Of a stretch of DNA of 43,045 bases, positions 25,807-34,893 are shown in pieces. The notes below the pieces were generated by a model. The model did no database searches. It saw nothing but the letters and a program-made list of their open reading frames with translations, and was not told where the DNA came from. The stretch lies in NCBI GenBank assembly GCA_001263235.1, contig LGRD01000034.1:1-43045 (forward strand). Direction: 5' to 3'. Numbering within the stretch: position 1 is the stretch's first letter; the number at the start of each line of letters is the position of its first letter. This stretch comes from Methylibium sp. NZG. Its GTDB lineage: Bacteria > Pseudomonadota > Gammaproteobacteria > Burkholderiales > Burkholderiaceae_C. Made by a program: the position numbers and the translations under genes.

Positions 25807-27882
25807 ATGTACGCCCTCTTCGAAGACGCCGGCAAGTTCCTCGCCGGCCGCGTGATGACCGAGGCCGAGGCCTCGACGCAGATCGAGCTCGACTCGGGCA
25901 AGCGCGTGAAGGTCAAGTCGGCCAACGTGCTGCTCAAGTTCGACAAGCCGCAGCCGGCCGAGTTGGTCGCGGCGGCGCAAGCGCTGGCGCAGGAGATCGA
26001 CCTCGACCTGGCCTGGGAATTCGCGCCCGAGGCCGAGTTCGGCTTTGCCGACCTGGCGCGCGACTACTTTGAAAAGACGGCCGGCGTCGAGAAGCAGGCC
26101 GCGGCGCTGTTCCGCCTGTTCGACGCGCCGCACTACTTCCGCCGACTGGGCAAGGGCAACTTCAAGAAGGCGCCGGAAGAGATCGTCAAGGCCGCGCTGC
26201 TGGGCATCGAGCGCAAGAAGCTCGTCGCAGCGCAGATCGACACCTGGGCCGGCGAGTTGATCGCAGGCCAATGCCCGGCACCCGTGCGCGAGCAGCTCTA
26301 CAAGATCCTCTTCAAGCCCGACAAGAACGCCGCCGAGTACAAGGCCGTCGTCGAAGCCTCGCGCCGCGCGCAGCGGGCGCCGCTCGACCTGCTCACCGCG
26401 GCCGGCGCGATCACCTCGCCCTACCAGTTCCACTGGAAGCGCTTCCTGTTCGAGAACTTCCCCAAGGGCACGGGCTTCCCCGCGCTGCAGGCGCCGGCGA
26501 TCAAGGAGGCGTTGCCGCTCGGCGAGGCGCAGGCGTTCTCGATCGACGATTCGGCCACCACCGAAATCGACGACGCGCTGTCGGTGCGCGGGCTGGGCAG
26601 TGGCACGGTGGTGTTCGGCATCCACATCGCGGCACCCGGGCTGGCGTTCGGGCCCGACACGCCGGTCGACAGAATAGCGCGCGAGCGGCTGTCCACCGTC
26701 TACATGCCCGGCCACAAGCTGACGATGCTGCCCGACGAGGTGGTGCAGGCCTACACGCTGATGGCGGGGCGCGAGTGCCCTGCGGTGTCGCTGTACGTCA
26801 CGTTCGACGAATCGACGCTTGCCATCACCGCCACCGAGACTCGGCTTGAGAAAGTGGCGATCGCCGCCAACCTGCGCCACGACAAGCTCGACGCGGTGGT
26901 GACCGAAGCCACGCTGACTGGCGAGGCGCCCGCGTCGTACGAATTCGCCGCCGAGTTGGCGTTCGCCTTCCGCCTCGCGCGGCACCTGAAGGCGCAGCGC
27001 GAGGTGGTGCGCGGCAAGCCGGAGAACTTCAACCGGCCCGACTACAACTTCAAGCTGGAGCGAGCGGCGGGCGACGAAAGCACCGAGCCACAAGGCACCG
27101 AGCGCGTGCTGATCACCACCCGCCAGCGCGGCTCGCCGCTGGACCTGATCGTGGCCGAGGCAATGATCCTGGCCAACAGCACCTGGGGCGGCTGGCTGGG
27201 CGAGTGTGGCGTGCCTGGCATCTACCGAAGCCAGGCCAGCCTGGCGCCGGGCGTGAAGGTGCGCATGGGCACCAAGCCCGCGCCGCATGCGGGCATGGGC
27301 GTGGCGCAATACACCTGGGCCACGTCGCCGCTGCGGCGTTATGTGGACCTGGTGAACCAGTGGCAGATCATCGCGTGCGCGCGCCACGGCCGCACCGCTG
27401 CGCTGGCCGCGCCGTTCAAGCCGAAGGACGTGCAACTGTTCGCCGTCATCTCCGCCTTCGACGCGGCGTACGCCGAGTACAACGGCTTCCAGTCCGGCAT
27501 CGAGCGCTACTGGACCTTGAAGTACCTGGCGCAGAACGATGTGCACGAGCTGACCGCCACGGTGATGAAGGACGGCCTGGTGCGTGCCGACGACCTGCCG
27601 CTGGTGTTTCGCGCCGTCGGCGCTGAAGCGCTGCCGCGCGGCGCGGCGGTGCGCGTGCGCGTGGGCAGCGCCGACCTGTTGACGCTGGACGTGCAAGCCA
27701 GCGTGGTCGCGCGGCTCGACGACGCGTCTGCAGGCTCGGTGGCGGTCGCTGCGGACGCCGAGCCTGACGATGTGGCCGACGCGCTCGATGCGGCAGGCCC
27801 GCTCACGCTGGCGATCGATCTGCAAGGCGATGCGCCTGAAGGCCAAACGAGTGTCCAAGCGGAAGTCGCCCCCGCAGCCTGA
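25807..27882 (+). CDS. RNase II-family exoribonuclease (RNB domain)
   Basis: The product has 691 residues. An N-terminal region (1-230) is followed by the RNB catalytic domain and a short C-terminal region. The metal-site motif is IDDSATTEIDD, with Asp247, Glu253, Asp255 and Asp256; in E. coli RNase II the second acidic position is Asp. Later family blocks are YMPGHKLTMLP, AEAMILANSTWGGWL and YTWATSPLRRYVDLVNQWQI, the last being the RNB signature with the conserved Arg. It degrades RNA 3' to 5'. The start at ATG 25807 has no strong ribosome site. It is probably cotranscribed with the TonB-like gene, which begins inside its 3' end. Confidence 0.9.
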   Translation: MYALFEDAGKFLAGRVMTEAEASTQIELDSGKRVKVKSANVLLKFDKPQPAELVAAAQALAQEIDLDLAWEFAPEAEFGFADLARDYFEKTAGVEKQAAALFRLFDAPHYFRRLGKGNFKKAPEEIVKAALLGIERKKLVAAQIDTWAGELIAGQCPAPVREQLYKILFKPDKNAAEYKAVVEASRRAQRAPLDLLTAAGAITSPYQFHWKRFLFENFPKGTGFPALQAPAIKEALPLGEAQAFSIDDSATTEIDDALSVRGLGSGTVVFGIHIAAPGLAFGPDTPVDRIARERLSTVYMPGHKLTMLPDEVVQAYTLMAGRECPAVSLYVTFDESTLAITATETRLEKVAIAANLRHDKLDAVVTEATLTGEAPASYEFAAELAFAFRLARHLKAQREVVRGKPENFNRPDYNFKLERAAGDESTEPQGTERVLITTRQRGSPLDLIVAEAMILANSTWGGWLGECGVPGIYRSQASLAPGVKVRMGTKPAPHAGMGVAQYTWATSPLRRYVDLVNQWQIIACARHGRTAALAAPFKPKDVQLFAVISAFDAAYAEYNGFQSGIERYWTLKYLAQNDVHELTATVMKDGLVRADDLPLVFRAVGAEALPRGAAVRVRVGSADLLTLDVQASVVARLDDASAGSVAVAADAEPDDVADALDAAGPLTLAIDLQGDAPEGQTSVQAEVAPAA

Positions 27883-28735
27883 GCCGCGCACCGCGCCTAA
27901 GCTGTCTGCGATGCAGGTGGCGCTGGGCGTCTCGGTGGCCGTGCACGCGGTGCTGCTGACGGTGCGTTTCGTCGACCCGGAGAGCTTCAACCGCGTGTTC
28001 CAGGATTCGCCGCTGGAGGTGATCCTGGTCAACTCGCGCTCGGGCGAGCGGCCCGACAAAGCGCAGGCGATTGCACAGGCCAACCTGGCCGGCGGCGGTG
28101 AGGCCGACAAGGGCCGCGCCATGTCGCCGCTGCCGCCGTCGGCGCAGGTCGAACTCGGCGACGCCGACGAAGACGCGCGCCGCCAGATCGAGCAGTTGCA
28201 GCAGTCGCAGCAGCAACTGCTGTCGCAGATGCGCCGCGAACTCGCGCTGCTGCCGCCACCCGACCCGCAGCGCGAGCAGGGCACCCCCAACGAACGCTCT
28301 CTCGAAGAGAAGCGCCGCCAGTTGATTCAGGTGCTGGCCGAGATCGAAAAGCGCATCAACGAAGAGAACGCGCGCCCGAAGAAGCGCTACATCAGCCCGG
28401 CCACGCGCGAAGAGGTCTACGCGATTTACTACGACCAGATGCGCCGCAAGATCGAAGAGCGCGGCACGCGCAACTTCCCCGAGAGCCAGGGCAAAAAGCT
28501 CTACGGCGAGCTGACGATGAACGTGACCGTGGACACCGAGGGCCGCGTCGTCGAAACCGAGGTGGTGCGCGGCTCCAACTCGAAGATTCTGGACATGCGG
28601 GCGATCGCCATCGTCAAGGCAGCGGCGCCGTTCGGGCCGTTCACGCCGGCCATGCGAAAGGCGGACCAGATCGTCATCACCTCGCGCTTCAAGTTCACGC
28701 GCGAGGAGGGGCTGGAGACGACGCTGACGCAATAG
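27830..28735 (+). CDS. TonB-like energy-transducing protein
   Basis: This 301-residue protein has a basic N-terminus, one inner-membrane helix (ALGVSVAVHAVLLTVRF) and a long periplasmic part. That part has a Gln-rich coiled coil (EQLQQSQQQLLSQM, then LIQVLAEIEKRINEEN). It ends in a TonB C-terminal domain (GELTMNVTVDTEGRVVETEVVRGS ... IVITSRFKF). TonB proteins couple the proton gradient to outer-membrane receptors. No exbB/exbD or receptor gene is near. The start is uncertain: ATG 27830 overlaps the RNB gene by 53 bp, while GTG 27851 has a better ribosome site (GAAGG 8 nt upstream). Confidence 0.85.
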   Translation: MRLKAKRVSKRKSPPQPEPRTAPKLSAMQVALGVSVAVHAVLLTVRFVDPESFNRVFQDSPLEVILVNSRSGERPDKAQAIAQANLAGGGEADKGRAMSPLPPSAQVELGDADEDARRQIEQLQQSQQQLLSQMRRELALLPPPDPQREQGTPNERSLEEKRRQLIQVLAEIEKRINEENARPKKRYISPATREEVYAIYYDQMRRKIEERGTRNFPESQGKKLYGELTMNVTVDTEGRVVETEVVRGSNSKILDMRAIAIVKAAAPFGPFTPAMRKADQIVITSRFKFTREEGLETTLTQ

Positions 28736-28831
28736 CGTGCTGGCGTTGCCTCCGGGCCGCACCGCCGCCTGCTGACCCGAGAGCACGTCTGCACCGAACG
28801 GCTGGCCGCCCGGCGGGCTCACAATCTCAGC

Positions 28832-29791
28832 ATGGATCGTTACGCCGTGGCCGGCAACCCGGTCGAACACAGCCGCTCGCCCTTCATTCACGCCGAGTTC
28901 GCAAAGCAGACCGGCCAGGTGCTGCACTACGGCCGCCTGTGGTGCCCGCTGGACGGGTTCGAGAACACGCTGCGGGCCTTCGCAAACTCGGCGCGCGACG
29001 ACGACGCCGGCACCACCGGCGCGGCCCGCGGCTGCAACGTGACGGTGCCGTTCAAGTTCGACGCCTTCCGACTCGCGACTCGCCACACGGAGCGTGCGGC
29101 GTTGGCCGGTGCGGCCAACACGCTGCGCTTCGACGCCGAAGGCTGGCTGGCCGACAACACCGACGGCTGCGGCCTGGTGCGTGACATCGAGCGCGGCGCC
29201 GGTGTGGCGTTGGCGGGCAAGCGGGTGCTGCTGATCGGCGCTGGCGGCGCGGCGGCCGGCGTGCTGGGGCCACTGCTGGACGCAGGCACCGCGCAGGTGG
29301 TGGTGACCAACCGCACGCTGGAGCGGGCGCAGGCGCTGGTGGCGCGGCACCGCACGTTGGCCCACGCGCTGGGCCGCGCGGCGGCCGGCACGGCGGCCAG
29401 CGAAGTGTGCGCGGTCGAGTCGGCAGCCACGCCCTCGCCAGAGCCCACCAGGACGCCTCGGCCGATGCAGGGCTTGCAGGCCCTGCCCCTGGACCGCTGC
29501 GGCGAAGCCTTCGACGTGGTCATCAACGCCACGGCCAGCAGCCTGCAGGGCGCCAGCATTCCGGTGGCAGCACACGCGCTCGCGCCGGGCGCGCTGGCCG
29601 TGGACCTGATGTACGGCGGCGCCGCGCAAGCCTTCATGCAGTGGGCTGAAGCCAACGGCGCGGTGCCACGCGACGGTCTGGGCATGCTGGTCGAGCAGGC
29701 GGCTGAGAGCTTTTTGCTGTGGCGCGATGTGCGGCCGGACACCGCGCCGGTGCTGGCCGCGTTGCGCGAACGCATGGTGGCGGCGGCTTGA
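28832..29791 (+). CDS. aroE: Shikimate dehydrogenase
   Basis: This 319-residue NADP enzyme converts dehydroshikimate to shikimate in aromatic amino acid synthesis. It has the NPVEHSRSP substrate motif, VTVPFK with catalytic Lys75, DNTDG with Asp111, the nucleotide loop GAGGAAAG and NRT. It is longer than the usual 270-290 because of a short insert at about 56-66 (DDDAGTTGAAR) and a low-complexity one at about 186-222 (Ala/Thr/Pro-rich). The catalytic core is intact. The mtgA gene follows directly, as in other Burkholderiales. Confidence 0.95.
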   Translation: MDRYAVAGNPVEHSRSPFIHAEFAKQTGQVLHYGRLWCPLDGFENTLRAFANSARDDDAGTTGAARGCNVTVPFKFDAFRLATRHTERAALAGAANTLRFDAEGWLADNTDGCGLVRDIERGAGVALAGKRVLLIGAGGAAAGVLGPLLDAGTAQVVVTNRTLERAQALVARHRTLAHALGRAAAGTAASEVCAVESAATPSPEPTRTPRPMQGLQALPLDRCGEAFDVVINATASSLQGASIPVAAHALAPGALAVDLMYGGAAQAFMQWAEANGAVPRDGLGMLVEQAAESFLLWRDVRPDTAPVLAALRERMVAAA

Positions 29792-29796
29792 GGGCG

Positions 29797-30597
29797 ATGC
29801 TGGCCACGCTCGCTCGGCTGGCCGCGCTGGTGCTGCTGTGCGCGCTGGCGCTGCAGCTGTACTTTCTGGCGCGCGTGCTGTTGATGACGATCGTCGACCC
29901 GCAGTCCACGACCTTCCAGCGCTCCGAGGCGTGGCGCCTGGCGACCGTCAAGCGCGACCTGCGCTGGAGCCAGCAGTGGACGCCATACGACCGCATCAGC
30001 GACTCGCTCAAGCGCGCCGTGATCGCCTCGGAGGATGCAGGCTTCACCGAGCACAGCGGCGTCGAGTGGGACGCGATCGAAAAAGCCTGGGAGCGCAACC
30101 AGAGTGCGGAGGAGCGCGCGGAACGGGCCAACGCGCGGGCAGCCGCGCGGGCCCAAGCTCAGACGAGCGCGAGGCCCGATGCAAGGGCCGGCGAACCGCG
30201 CCCCCCCACCCGAGCCCCGACGCCGCCCAAGGTCGTCGGCGGCTCCACCATCACCCAGCAACTGGCCAAGAACCTGTTCCTCGGCGGCGAGCGCAGCCTG
30301 GCGCGCAAGGGGCAGGAGTTCGTCATCACGATGATGATGGAGGCGGTGCTGGGCAAGCCGCGCATCCTGGAGATCTATCTCAACAGCGTCGAGTGGGGCG
30401 AAGGCGTGTTCGGCGCCGAGGCGGCGGCGCGGCACTACTTCCGCGTCGGCGCCGACAAGCTGGGGCCGCTGCAGGCGGCGCAGTTGTCGGTGATGCTGCC
30501 GGCGCCCAAGCGTTTCGAGAAGCGCCCGCACTCGCCCTATGTGCTGGGGCGCGCCGCCACGGTGGCAGCGCGAATGGGCTCGGTCGAGTTGCCGTGA
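29797..30597 (+). CDS. mtgA: Monofunctional peptidoglycan glycosyltransferase
   Basis: This 266-residue protein is anchored by one N-terminal helix (7-30) and polymerises lipid II into glycan strands. The GT51 domain has the catalytic Glu79 in IASEDAGFTEHSG, GGSTITQQLAKN, the RKGQEFVITMMME stretch and LEIYLNSVEWGEGVFG. A low-complexity insert of about 45 residues, rich in Ala, Arg, Glu and Pro (100-145), separates the first two motifs. ATG 29797 is preferred; TTG 29788 overlaps the aroE stop. Confidence 0.94.
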   Translation: MLATLARLAALVLLCALALQLYFLARVLLMTIVDPQSTTFQRSEAWRLATVKRDLRWSQQWTPYDRISDSLKRAVIASEDAGFTEHSGVEWDAIEKAWERNQSAEERAERANARAAARAQAQTSARPDARAGEPRPPTRAPTPPKVVGGSTITQQLAKNLFLGGERSLARKGQEFVITMMMEAVLGKPRILEIYLNSVEWGEGVFGAEAAARHYFRVGADKLGPLQAAQLSVMLPAPKRFEKRPHSPYVLGRAATVAARMGSVELP

Positions 30598-30661
30598 GGT
30601 GCTGGGCCGGCGGGCGCGCGAGGGTGATTGAGGGACATGGGCGCCTGCCTAGAATCGAAAC

Positions 30662-31258
30662 ATGGCGCCAAGCTCATCGGATGAAATTGCCGCCACCGCC
30701 GCTCGGCTGGTGGTCGAAGAAGGGCTCGACTACGGGGCGGCCAAACGCCGCGCGGCGCAGGCGCTGGGTTTGAACGTTCGCGCTGCGTCGCTGCCCGACA
30801 ACGGCCAGGTCGAAGACGAAGTGCGCGAATACCTCGCCCTGTTCTGCGCCGACACGCAGCCCACCGAGTTGGCCGCGCTGCGCGCCGTGGCGCTTGAGTG
30901 GATGCAGCGGCTGGCCGCCTTTCGCCCCCACCTCACCGGCCCCGTGTGGCGCGGCACCGCGACCCGGCTGAACAATGTGAACCTGCAGCTGTATTGCGAC
31001 GACTCCAAGCAGGCCGAGTTGGCGCTGATCGACCAGCGCGTGGACTACGACGTCGGCAGCACCACCGGCCCGCGCGGCGAGTTGGTGGACGTGCTCAGCG
31101 TGTCGAGCCGCAGCACCGCACTGGGCGAGCACGTGACCGTCCACCTGACGGTGCTCGACCACGACGACCTGCGCGGCGCGCTCAAGCCCGACGCCGATGG
31201 GCGCACCGCGCGGGGCGACCTGGCCGGCTTGCGCCGGTTGATGGAGTCCGTGTCATGA
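30662..31258 (+). CDS. Conserved protein of unknown function
   Basis: The product is 198 residues with no signal peptide or membrane helix. It has an N-terminal helical part (EIAATAARLVVEEGLDYGAAKRRAA) and a C-terminal alpha/beta part with NNVNLQLYCDDSKQAELALIDQRVDYDVG. I recall related Burkholderiales proteins in the same place, often unnamed or given doubtful ligase names. The second part could be nucleotidyltransferase-like, but I see no firm catalytic motif. It overlaps the TlpA-like gene by 4 bp (ATGA, 31255-31258). Confidence 0.7.
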   Translation: MAPSSSDEIAATAARLVVEEGLDYGAAKRRAAQALGLNVRAASLPDNGQVEDEVREYLALFCADTQPTELAALRAVALEWMQRLAAFRPHLTGPVWRGTATRLNNVNLQLYCDDSKQAELALIDQRVDYDVGSTTGPRGELVDVLSVSSRSTALGEHVTVHLTVLDHDDLRGALKPDADGRTARGDLAGLRRLMESVS

Positions 31259-31800
31259 ACCGCCGCACTGCCATCGTTGCCGCCGTGGCGGCCGTCGCTG
31301 GCGCGGCCGGCGTCGGCGGCGCCTGGTGGCGAGAACACCGGCGCGATGGTGAGCGCCCGTCCGCCGCAACCGCGCCGACCGCCGTCGCCGACTTCTGGAC
31401 CCAGCGCTTCGACCAGCCGGCCGGTGGCGAGTTGGTGCTTGCAAACTTCAAAGGCCAGGCGCTGCTGCTGAACTTCTGGGCCACCTGGTGCCCGCCGTGC
31501 GTCACCGAAATGCCGCTGCTGGACCGTTTTCATGCGGAACAACGCCCGCGCGGCTGGCAGGTCGTCGGGCTGGCTGTGGACAGCCCGACGCCGGTGCGGC
31601 AGTTCCTGGCTCGGCAGCCGATGGGCTTTCCCATTGGGCTGGCAGGCCTCAACGGCATCGAACTGGCTCGATCTCTCGGCAATCCGAGCGGAGCCTTGCC
31701 GTTCAGCGTTGTGTTCGACCGCAGCGGCCAGCCGGTCCGCACCAAGCTGGGAAGCGTGCACGAGAGCGACCTGGCCGATTGGGTCAGCGCGCTCGGCTGA
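31255..31800 (+). CDS. TlpA-like periplasmic thiol-disulfide protein
   Basis: This 181-residue protein has an N-terminal signal or anchor (RRTAIVAAVAAVAGAAGVGGAWW, about 3-25) and a thioredoxin fold with the active site WCPPC (Cys79, Cys82). The TlpA-type insert and a cis-Pro loop (GALPFSVVFD) follow. It is probably a periplasmic reductase for disulfides or cytochrome maturation. It is translationally coupled to the preceding unknown gene. A 229-bp gap leads to accB; TTGACT at about 31898 is visible there, but no matching -10 box. Confidence 0.9.
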   Translation: MNRRTAIVAAVAAVAGAAGVGGAWWREHRRDGERPSAATAPTAVADFWTQRFDQPAGGELVLANFKGQALLLNFWATWCPPCVTEMPLLDRFHAEQRPRGWQVVGLAVDSPTPVRQFLARQPMGFPIGLAGLNGIELARSLGNPSGALPFSVVFDRSGQPVRTKLGSVHESDLADWVSALG

Positions 31801-32029
31801 CCGCTCCAGAACGTAGCGGTGTGGCGCCAAGTGCGCACACGCTTGAAAAGATTCTGTTCAATTGCCGCCAACGGCGCCCAAAACGCGTAAAGTCCGCTTG
31901 ACTTTTGGAAGCCGGTGGGTCGTTTCGACGCCAACCAGCGCCCTGCCAGATCGACGCTGAACGGGCCTTGTTGGGCACAAAAGCCATCCAATCGTCCGTT
32001 CGCCACAAAAGCAAATTCCGGAGACACGC

Positions 32030-32503
32030 ATGGACCTTCGCAAACTCAAAACCCTCATCGATCTGGTGTCGGAATCCAACATTTCCGAGCTGGAAATCAC
32101 GGAGGCCGACGGCAAGGTGCGCATCGTCAAGGCCGACCCGAACCTGGTCGCTGTGCCTGGCCATGCGCCGATGCCGATGATGCCCATGGCCGCGCCACAG
32201 ATGGCCGCCCCGGTCGCTGCGGCTGTGGCGGCCGCGCCGCCCGCCGTCGATGTGCCCGCACCCGCAGCAGGGCATGCCGTCAAGTCGCCGATGGTGGGCA
32301 CGTTCTACCGCACCGCCAACCCGGGGGCCAAGCCGTTCGTCGAAGTCGGCTCGGTGGTCAAGGAGGGGCAGCCGGTCTGCATCATCGAGGCGATGAAGAT
32401 CATGAACGAGATCGAGGCCGACAAGTCCGGCACGATCACCCGCATCCTTTGCGAGAGCGGGCAACCGGTGGAGTATGGGCAGCCGCTGTTCATCATCGAA
32501 TAG
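32030..32503 (+). CDS. accB: Biotin carboxyl carrier protein of acetyl-CoA carboxylase
   Basis: This 157-residue protein carries biotin on Lys123 in EAMKIM and shuttles carboxyl groups in the first step of fatty acid synthesis. The N-terminal segment ([23 protein letters not shown]) is followed by an Ala/Pro/Met linker (44-82) and the lipoyl/biotinyl domain with [14 protein letters not shown]-containing site (CCGGAGACACGC) precedes the ATG. The accC gene starts 9 bp after its stop. Confidence 0.97.
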   Translation: MDLRKLKTLIDLVSESNISELEITEADGKVRIVKADPNLVAVPGHAPMPMMPMAAPQMAAPVAAAVAAAPPAVDVPAPAAGHAVKSPMVGTFYRTANPGAKPFVEVGSVVKEGQPVCIIEAMKIMNEIEADKSGTITRILCESGQPVEYGQPLFIIE

Positions 32504-32512
32504 GGGCGGGCC

Positions 32513-33862
32513 ATGTTCAAAAAAATACTCATCGCCAACCGAGGCGAAATCGCCCTGCGCATCCAGCGGGCCTGCCGTGAACTCGGCATCAAGTCGGTGG
32601 TCGTCTACTCCGAGGCCGACCGTGAAGCCAAGTACGTCAAGCTCGCCGACGAGGCGGTGTGCATCGGGCCGGCGCCGTCGGCCCAGAGTTACCTCAACAT
32701 GCCGGCGATCATCTCGACCGCCGAGGTGACCGACGCCGAGGCCATCCACCCCGGCTACGGCTTCCTGTCCGAGAACGCCGACTTCGCCGAGCGTGTGGAG
32801 CGCAGCGGCTTCACCTTCATCGGCCCGACGGCCGAGGCGATCCGCATGATGGGCGACAAGGTGTCGGCCAAGATCGCCATGATCAAGGCCGGCGTGCCCT
32901 GCGTGCCGGGCGCCGAAGGTGGGCTGCCCGAAGACCCGAAAGAGATCGTTCGCCAGGCGCGCGCGATCGGCTACCCCGTCATCATCAAGGCCACCGGTGG
33001 CGGCGGCGGGCGCGGCATGCGCGTGGTGCACACCGAGGCGGCGCTGGTCAACGCGGTACAGACCACGCGCGCCGAGGCGGGTGCGGCGTTCGGCAACCCC
33101 GGCGTGTACATGGAGAAGTTCCTCGAGAACCCGCGCCACATCGAGATCCAGGTGATGGCCGACGAGCACCGCAACGCCGTCTGGCTCGGCGAGCGCGACT
33201 GCTCGATGCAGCGGCGTCACCAGAAGATCATCGAGGAGGCACCGGCGCCGGGCATCCCGCGCCGCGTGATCGAGAAGATCGGTGAGCGCTGCGCCGCGGC
33301 GTGCAAGAAGATCGGCTACCGCGGGGCTGGCACGTTCGAGTTCTTGTACGAGAACGGCGAGTTCTACTTCATCGAGATGAACACCCGCGTGCAGGTGGAG
33401 CACCCGGTGACGGAGCTGGTGACGGGCATCGACATCGTGCAGATGCAGATTCGCGTGGCGGCGGGCGAGAAGCTGCCGTTCACGCAACGCAGCATCCAGA
33501 CGCGTGGGCATGCGATCGAGTGCCGCATCAACGCCGAAGACCCGTACAAGTTCACCCCGTCGCCCGGGCGCATCACGATGTGGCACCCACCGGGCGGGCC
33601 CGGCATTCGGGTGGACTCGCACATCTACACCAACTACTTCGTGCCCCCGAACTACGACTCGATGGTCGGCAAGATCATCGCCTACGGTGACACCCGGGCG
33701 CAGGCGCTCGCGCGCATGCGCATCGCGCTGTCGGAGACGGTGGTCGAAGGCATCCTGACGAACATTCCGCTGCACCGGGAGCTGATGGTCGACGCGAAGT
33801 TCGTCGAAGGCGGCACCAGCATTCACTACCTTGAAGGCTGGATGAGCCAGCACAAACGGTGA
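32513..33862 (+). CDS. accC: Biotin carboxylase subunit of acetyl-CoA carboxylase
   Basis: This 449-residue ATP-grasp enzyme carboxylates the biotin on AccB using bicarbonate and ATP. It has the N-terminal [24 protein letters not shown], the glycine-rich ATP loop [42 protein letters not shown] and the C-terminal YDSMVGKII. The length equals the E. coli enzyme. A GGGGCGGG-type purine run precedes the ATG. A three-hairpin intergenic repeat follows. Confidence 0.98.
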   Translation: MFKKILIANRGEIALRIQRACRELGIKSVVVYSEADREAKYVKLADEAVCIGPAPSAQSYLNMPAIISTAEVTDAEAIHPGYGFLSENADFAERVERSGFTFIGPTAEAIRMMGDKVSAKIAMIKAGVPCVPGAEGGLPEDPKEIVRQARAIGYPVIIKATGGGGGRGMRVVHTEAALVNAVQTTRAEAGAAFGNPGVYMEKFLENPRHIEIQVMADEHRNAVWLGERDCSMQRRHQKIIEEAPAPGIPRRVIEKIGERCAAACKKIGYRGAGTFEFLYENGEFYFIEMNTRVQVEHPVTELVTGIDIVQMQIRVAAGEKLPFTQRSIQTRGHAIECRINAEDPYKFTPSPGRITMWHPPGGPGIRVDSHIYTNYFVPPNYDSMVGKIIAYGDTRAQALARMRIALSETVVEGILTNIPLHRELMVDAKFVEGGTSIHYLEGWMSQHKR

Positions 33863-33872
33863 CCCACCCCCG

Positions 33873-33938
33873 AAGCGGCTGCGCCGCTCCCCCTCAAGAG
33901 GGGGCAACGCCAGCGGCCCGGCAAAGCCGGTTCCGCGG
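33873..33938 (+). repeat. Three-hairpin intergenic repeat between accC and prmA
   Basis: Three consecutive stem-loops are seen: AGCGGC/GCCGCT (33874-33888), CCCCCTC/GAGGGGG with a central AA (33889-33904), and GCGG-CCGGC/GCCGG-CCGC with loop AAA (33913-33936). From memory, very similar CCCCCTCAAG...GGGG blocks recur in intergenic regions of Comamonadaceae. There is no second copy in this window. It may terminate or attenuate accBC transcription, though no T-run follows. Confidence 0.7.
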
Positions 33939-33959
33939 CATTTGCTTGATCCGGATGCG

Positions 33960-34886
33960 ATGGTCGAGCTGATTCTTCTGGCACCGCAAGACAGCGTCGA
34001 ATCGGTCTCCGACGCGCTGATGGACGAGCTCGACGCGCTGTCGGTGTCGATCGAAGATGCCGATGCGGACACCGCCAACGAGCGAGCGCTGTTCGGCGAG
34101 CCGGGCATGCCAGCGCCGCAAGGCGGCTGGCATCGTTCCGTGGTGCGCGCGCTGTTCGACACCGAGGCGGTGGCCGAGGAAGCTGCAGAATTGTTGCTGG
34201 TGCAAGACTGGGCCGCCGGTATTCAACGCCAGTCGTTGAAGCCCGTGCCAGACCAGGACTGGGTGCGCCTGACGCAGTCGCAGTTCGCGCCCGTCGAAGT
34301 GGCGCCGGCCTTCTGGGTCGTGCCGAGTTGGCACGAGCCGCCTGCGGGGGCGCAGCGCGTGATCCGGCTCGACCCGGGGCTGGCCTTCGGCACCGGCACG
34401 CACCCGACGACGCAGATGTGCCTGCGCTGGATCGCCTCGCAGGCAACGACAAGCGCTGCACGCACGAGAGGCTGGTCGCGCGTGCTCGACTACGGTTGCG
34501 GCTCGGGCATCCTGGCCATTGGCGCGGCACTGCACGGCGCGCGCGACATCGTCGCCGTGGACATCGACCCCGCGGCCGTTCAGTCCACGCTCGCCAACGC
34601 CAGCGCGAACGGCGTGGCGCTGCAGGCCGGGCTGCCCGAGCAGGCCCAAGGCCACCACGCGCTGGTGCTGGCCAACATCCTGGCCACACCGCTGAAGCTG
34701 CTGGCCCCGCTGCTGTGCAGCCATGTGGCGCCGGGCGGCCACCTCGTGCTGGCCGGCATCCTGGAGCGCCAGGCCGATGAGCTGAAGGCGGCCTACGCGC
34801 CCTGGCTCACGCTTCAAGTGAGCGACATGCAGGAGGGCTGGATCCTGATGACGGCGCAGGCGCCGCCGCTGCCTGCCGTGGCATGA
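33960..34886 (+). CDS. prmA: Ribosomal protein L11 methyltransferase
   Basis: This 308-residue enzyme trimethylates L11 using S-adenosylmethionine. The N-terminal substrate domain (VELILLAPQDSVESVSDAL, then LSVSIEDADAD) is followed by the Rossmann domain with RLDPGLAFGTGTHPTTQMCL, the SAM loop DYGCGSGILAIGA, VAVDIDPAAV and LANILATPL. ATG 33960 matches the family N-terminus; the frame upstream reaches only a TTG at 33942. Confidence 0.96.
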   Translation: MVELILLAPQDSVESVSDALMDELDALSVSIEDADADTANERALFGEPGMPAPQGGWHRSVVRALFDTEAVAEEAAELLLVQDWAAGIQRQSLKPVPDQDWVRLTQSQFAPVEVAPAFWVVPSWHEPPAGAQRVIRLDPGLAFGTGTHPTTQMCLRWIASQATTSAARTRGWSRVLDYGCGSGILAIGAALHGARDIVAVDIDPAAVQSTLANASANGVALQAGLPEQAQGHHALVLANILATPLKLLAPLLCSHVAPGGHLVLAGILERQADELKAAYAPWLTLQVSDMQEGWILMTAQAPPLPAVA

Positions 34887-34893
34887 TTTGTAC

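Noticed and set aside
25786-28290. 834-residue open frame on the minus strand opposite the RNB and TonB-like genes
   Set aside because: It is antisense to two well-recognised genes, is rich in Arg/His/Gln/Gly with no domain, and is typical of shadow frames in GC-rich DNA. The same holds for long minus-strand frames at 3474-5276, 16853-18871, 21753-23447, 27803-29629 and 31784-34162.
31895-31925. TTGACT in the tlpA-accB gap as the accB promoter
   Set aside because: The sequence 16-18 bp downstream is GC-rich and has no -10-like hexamer. A promoter must exist in or before the gap, but I cannot place it.
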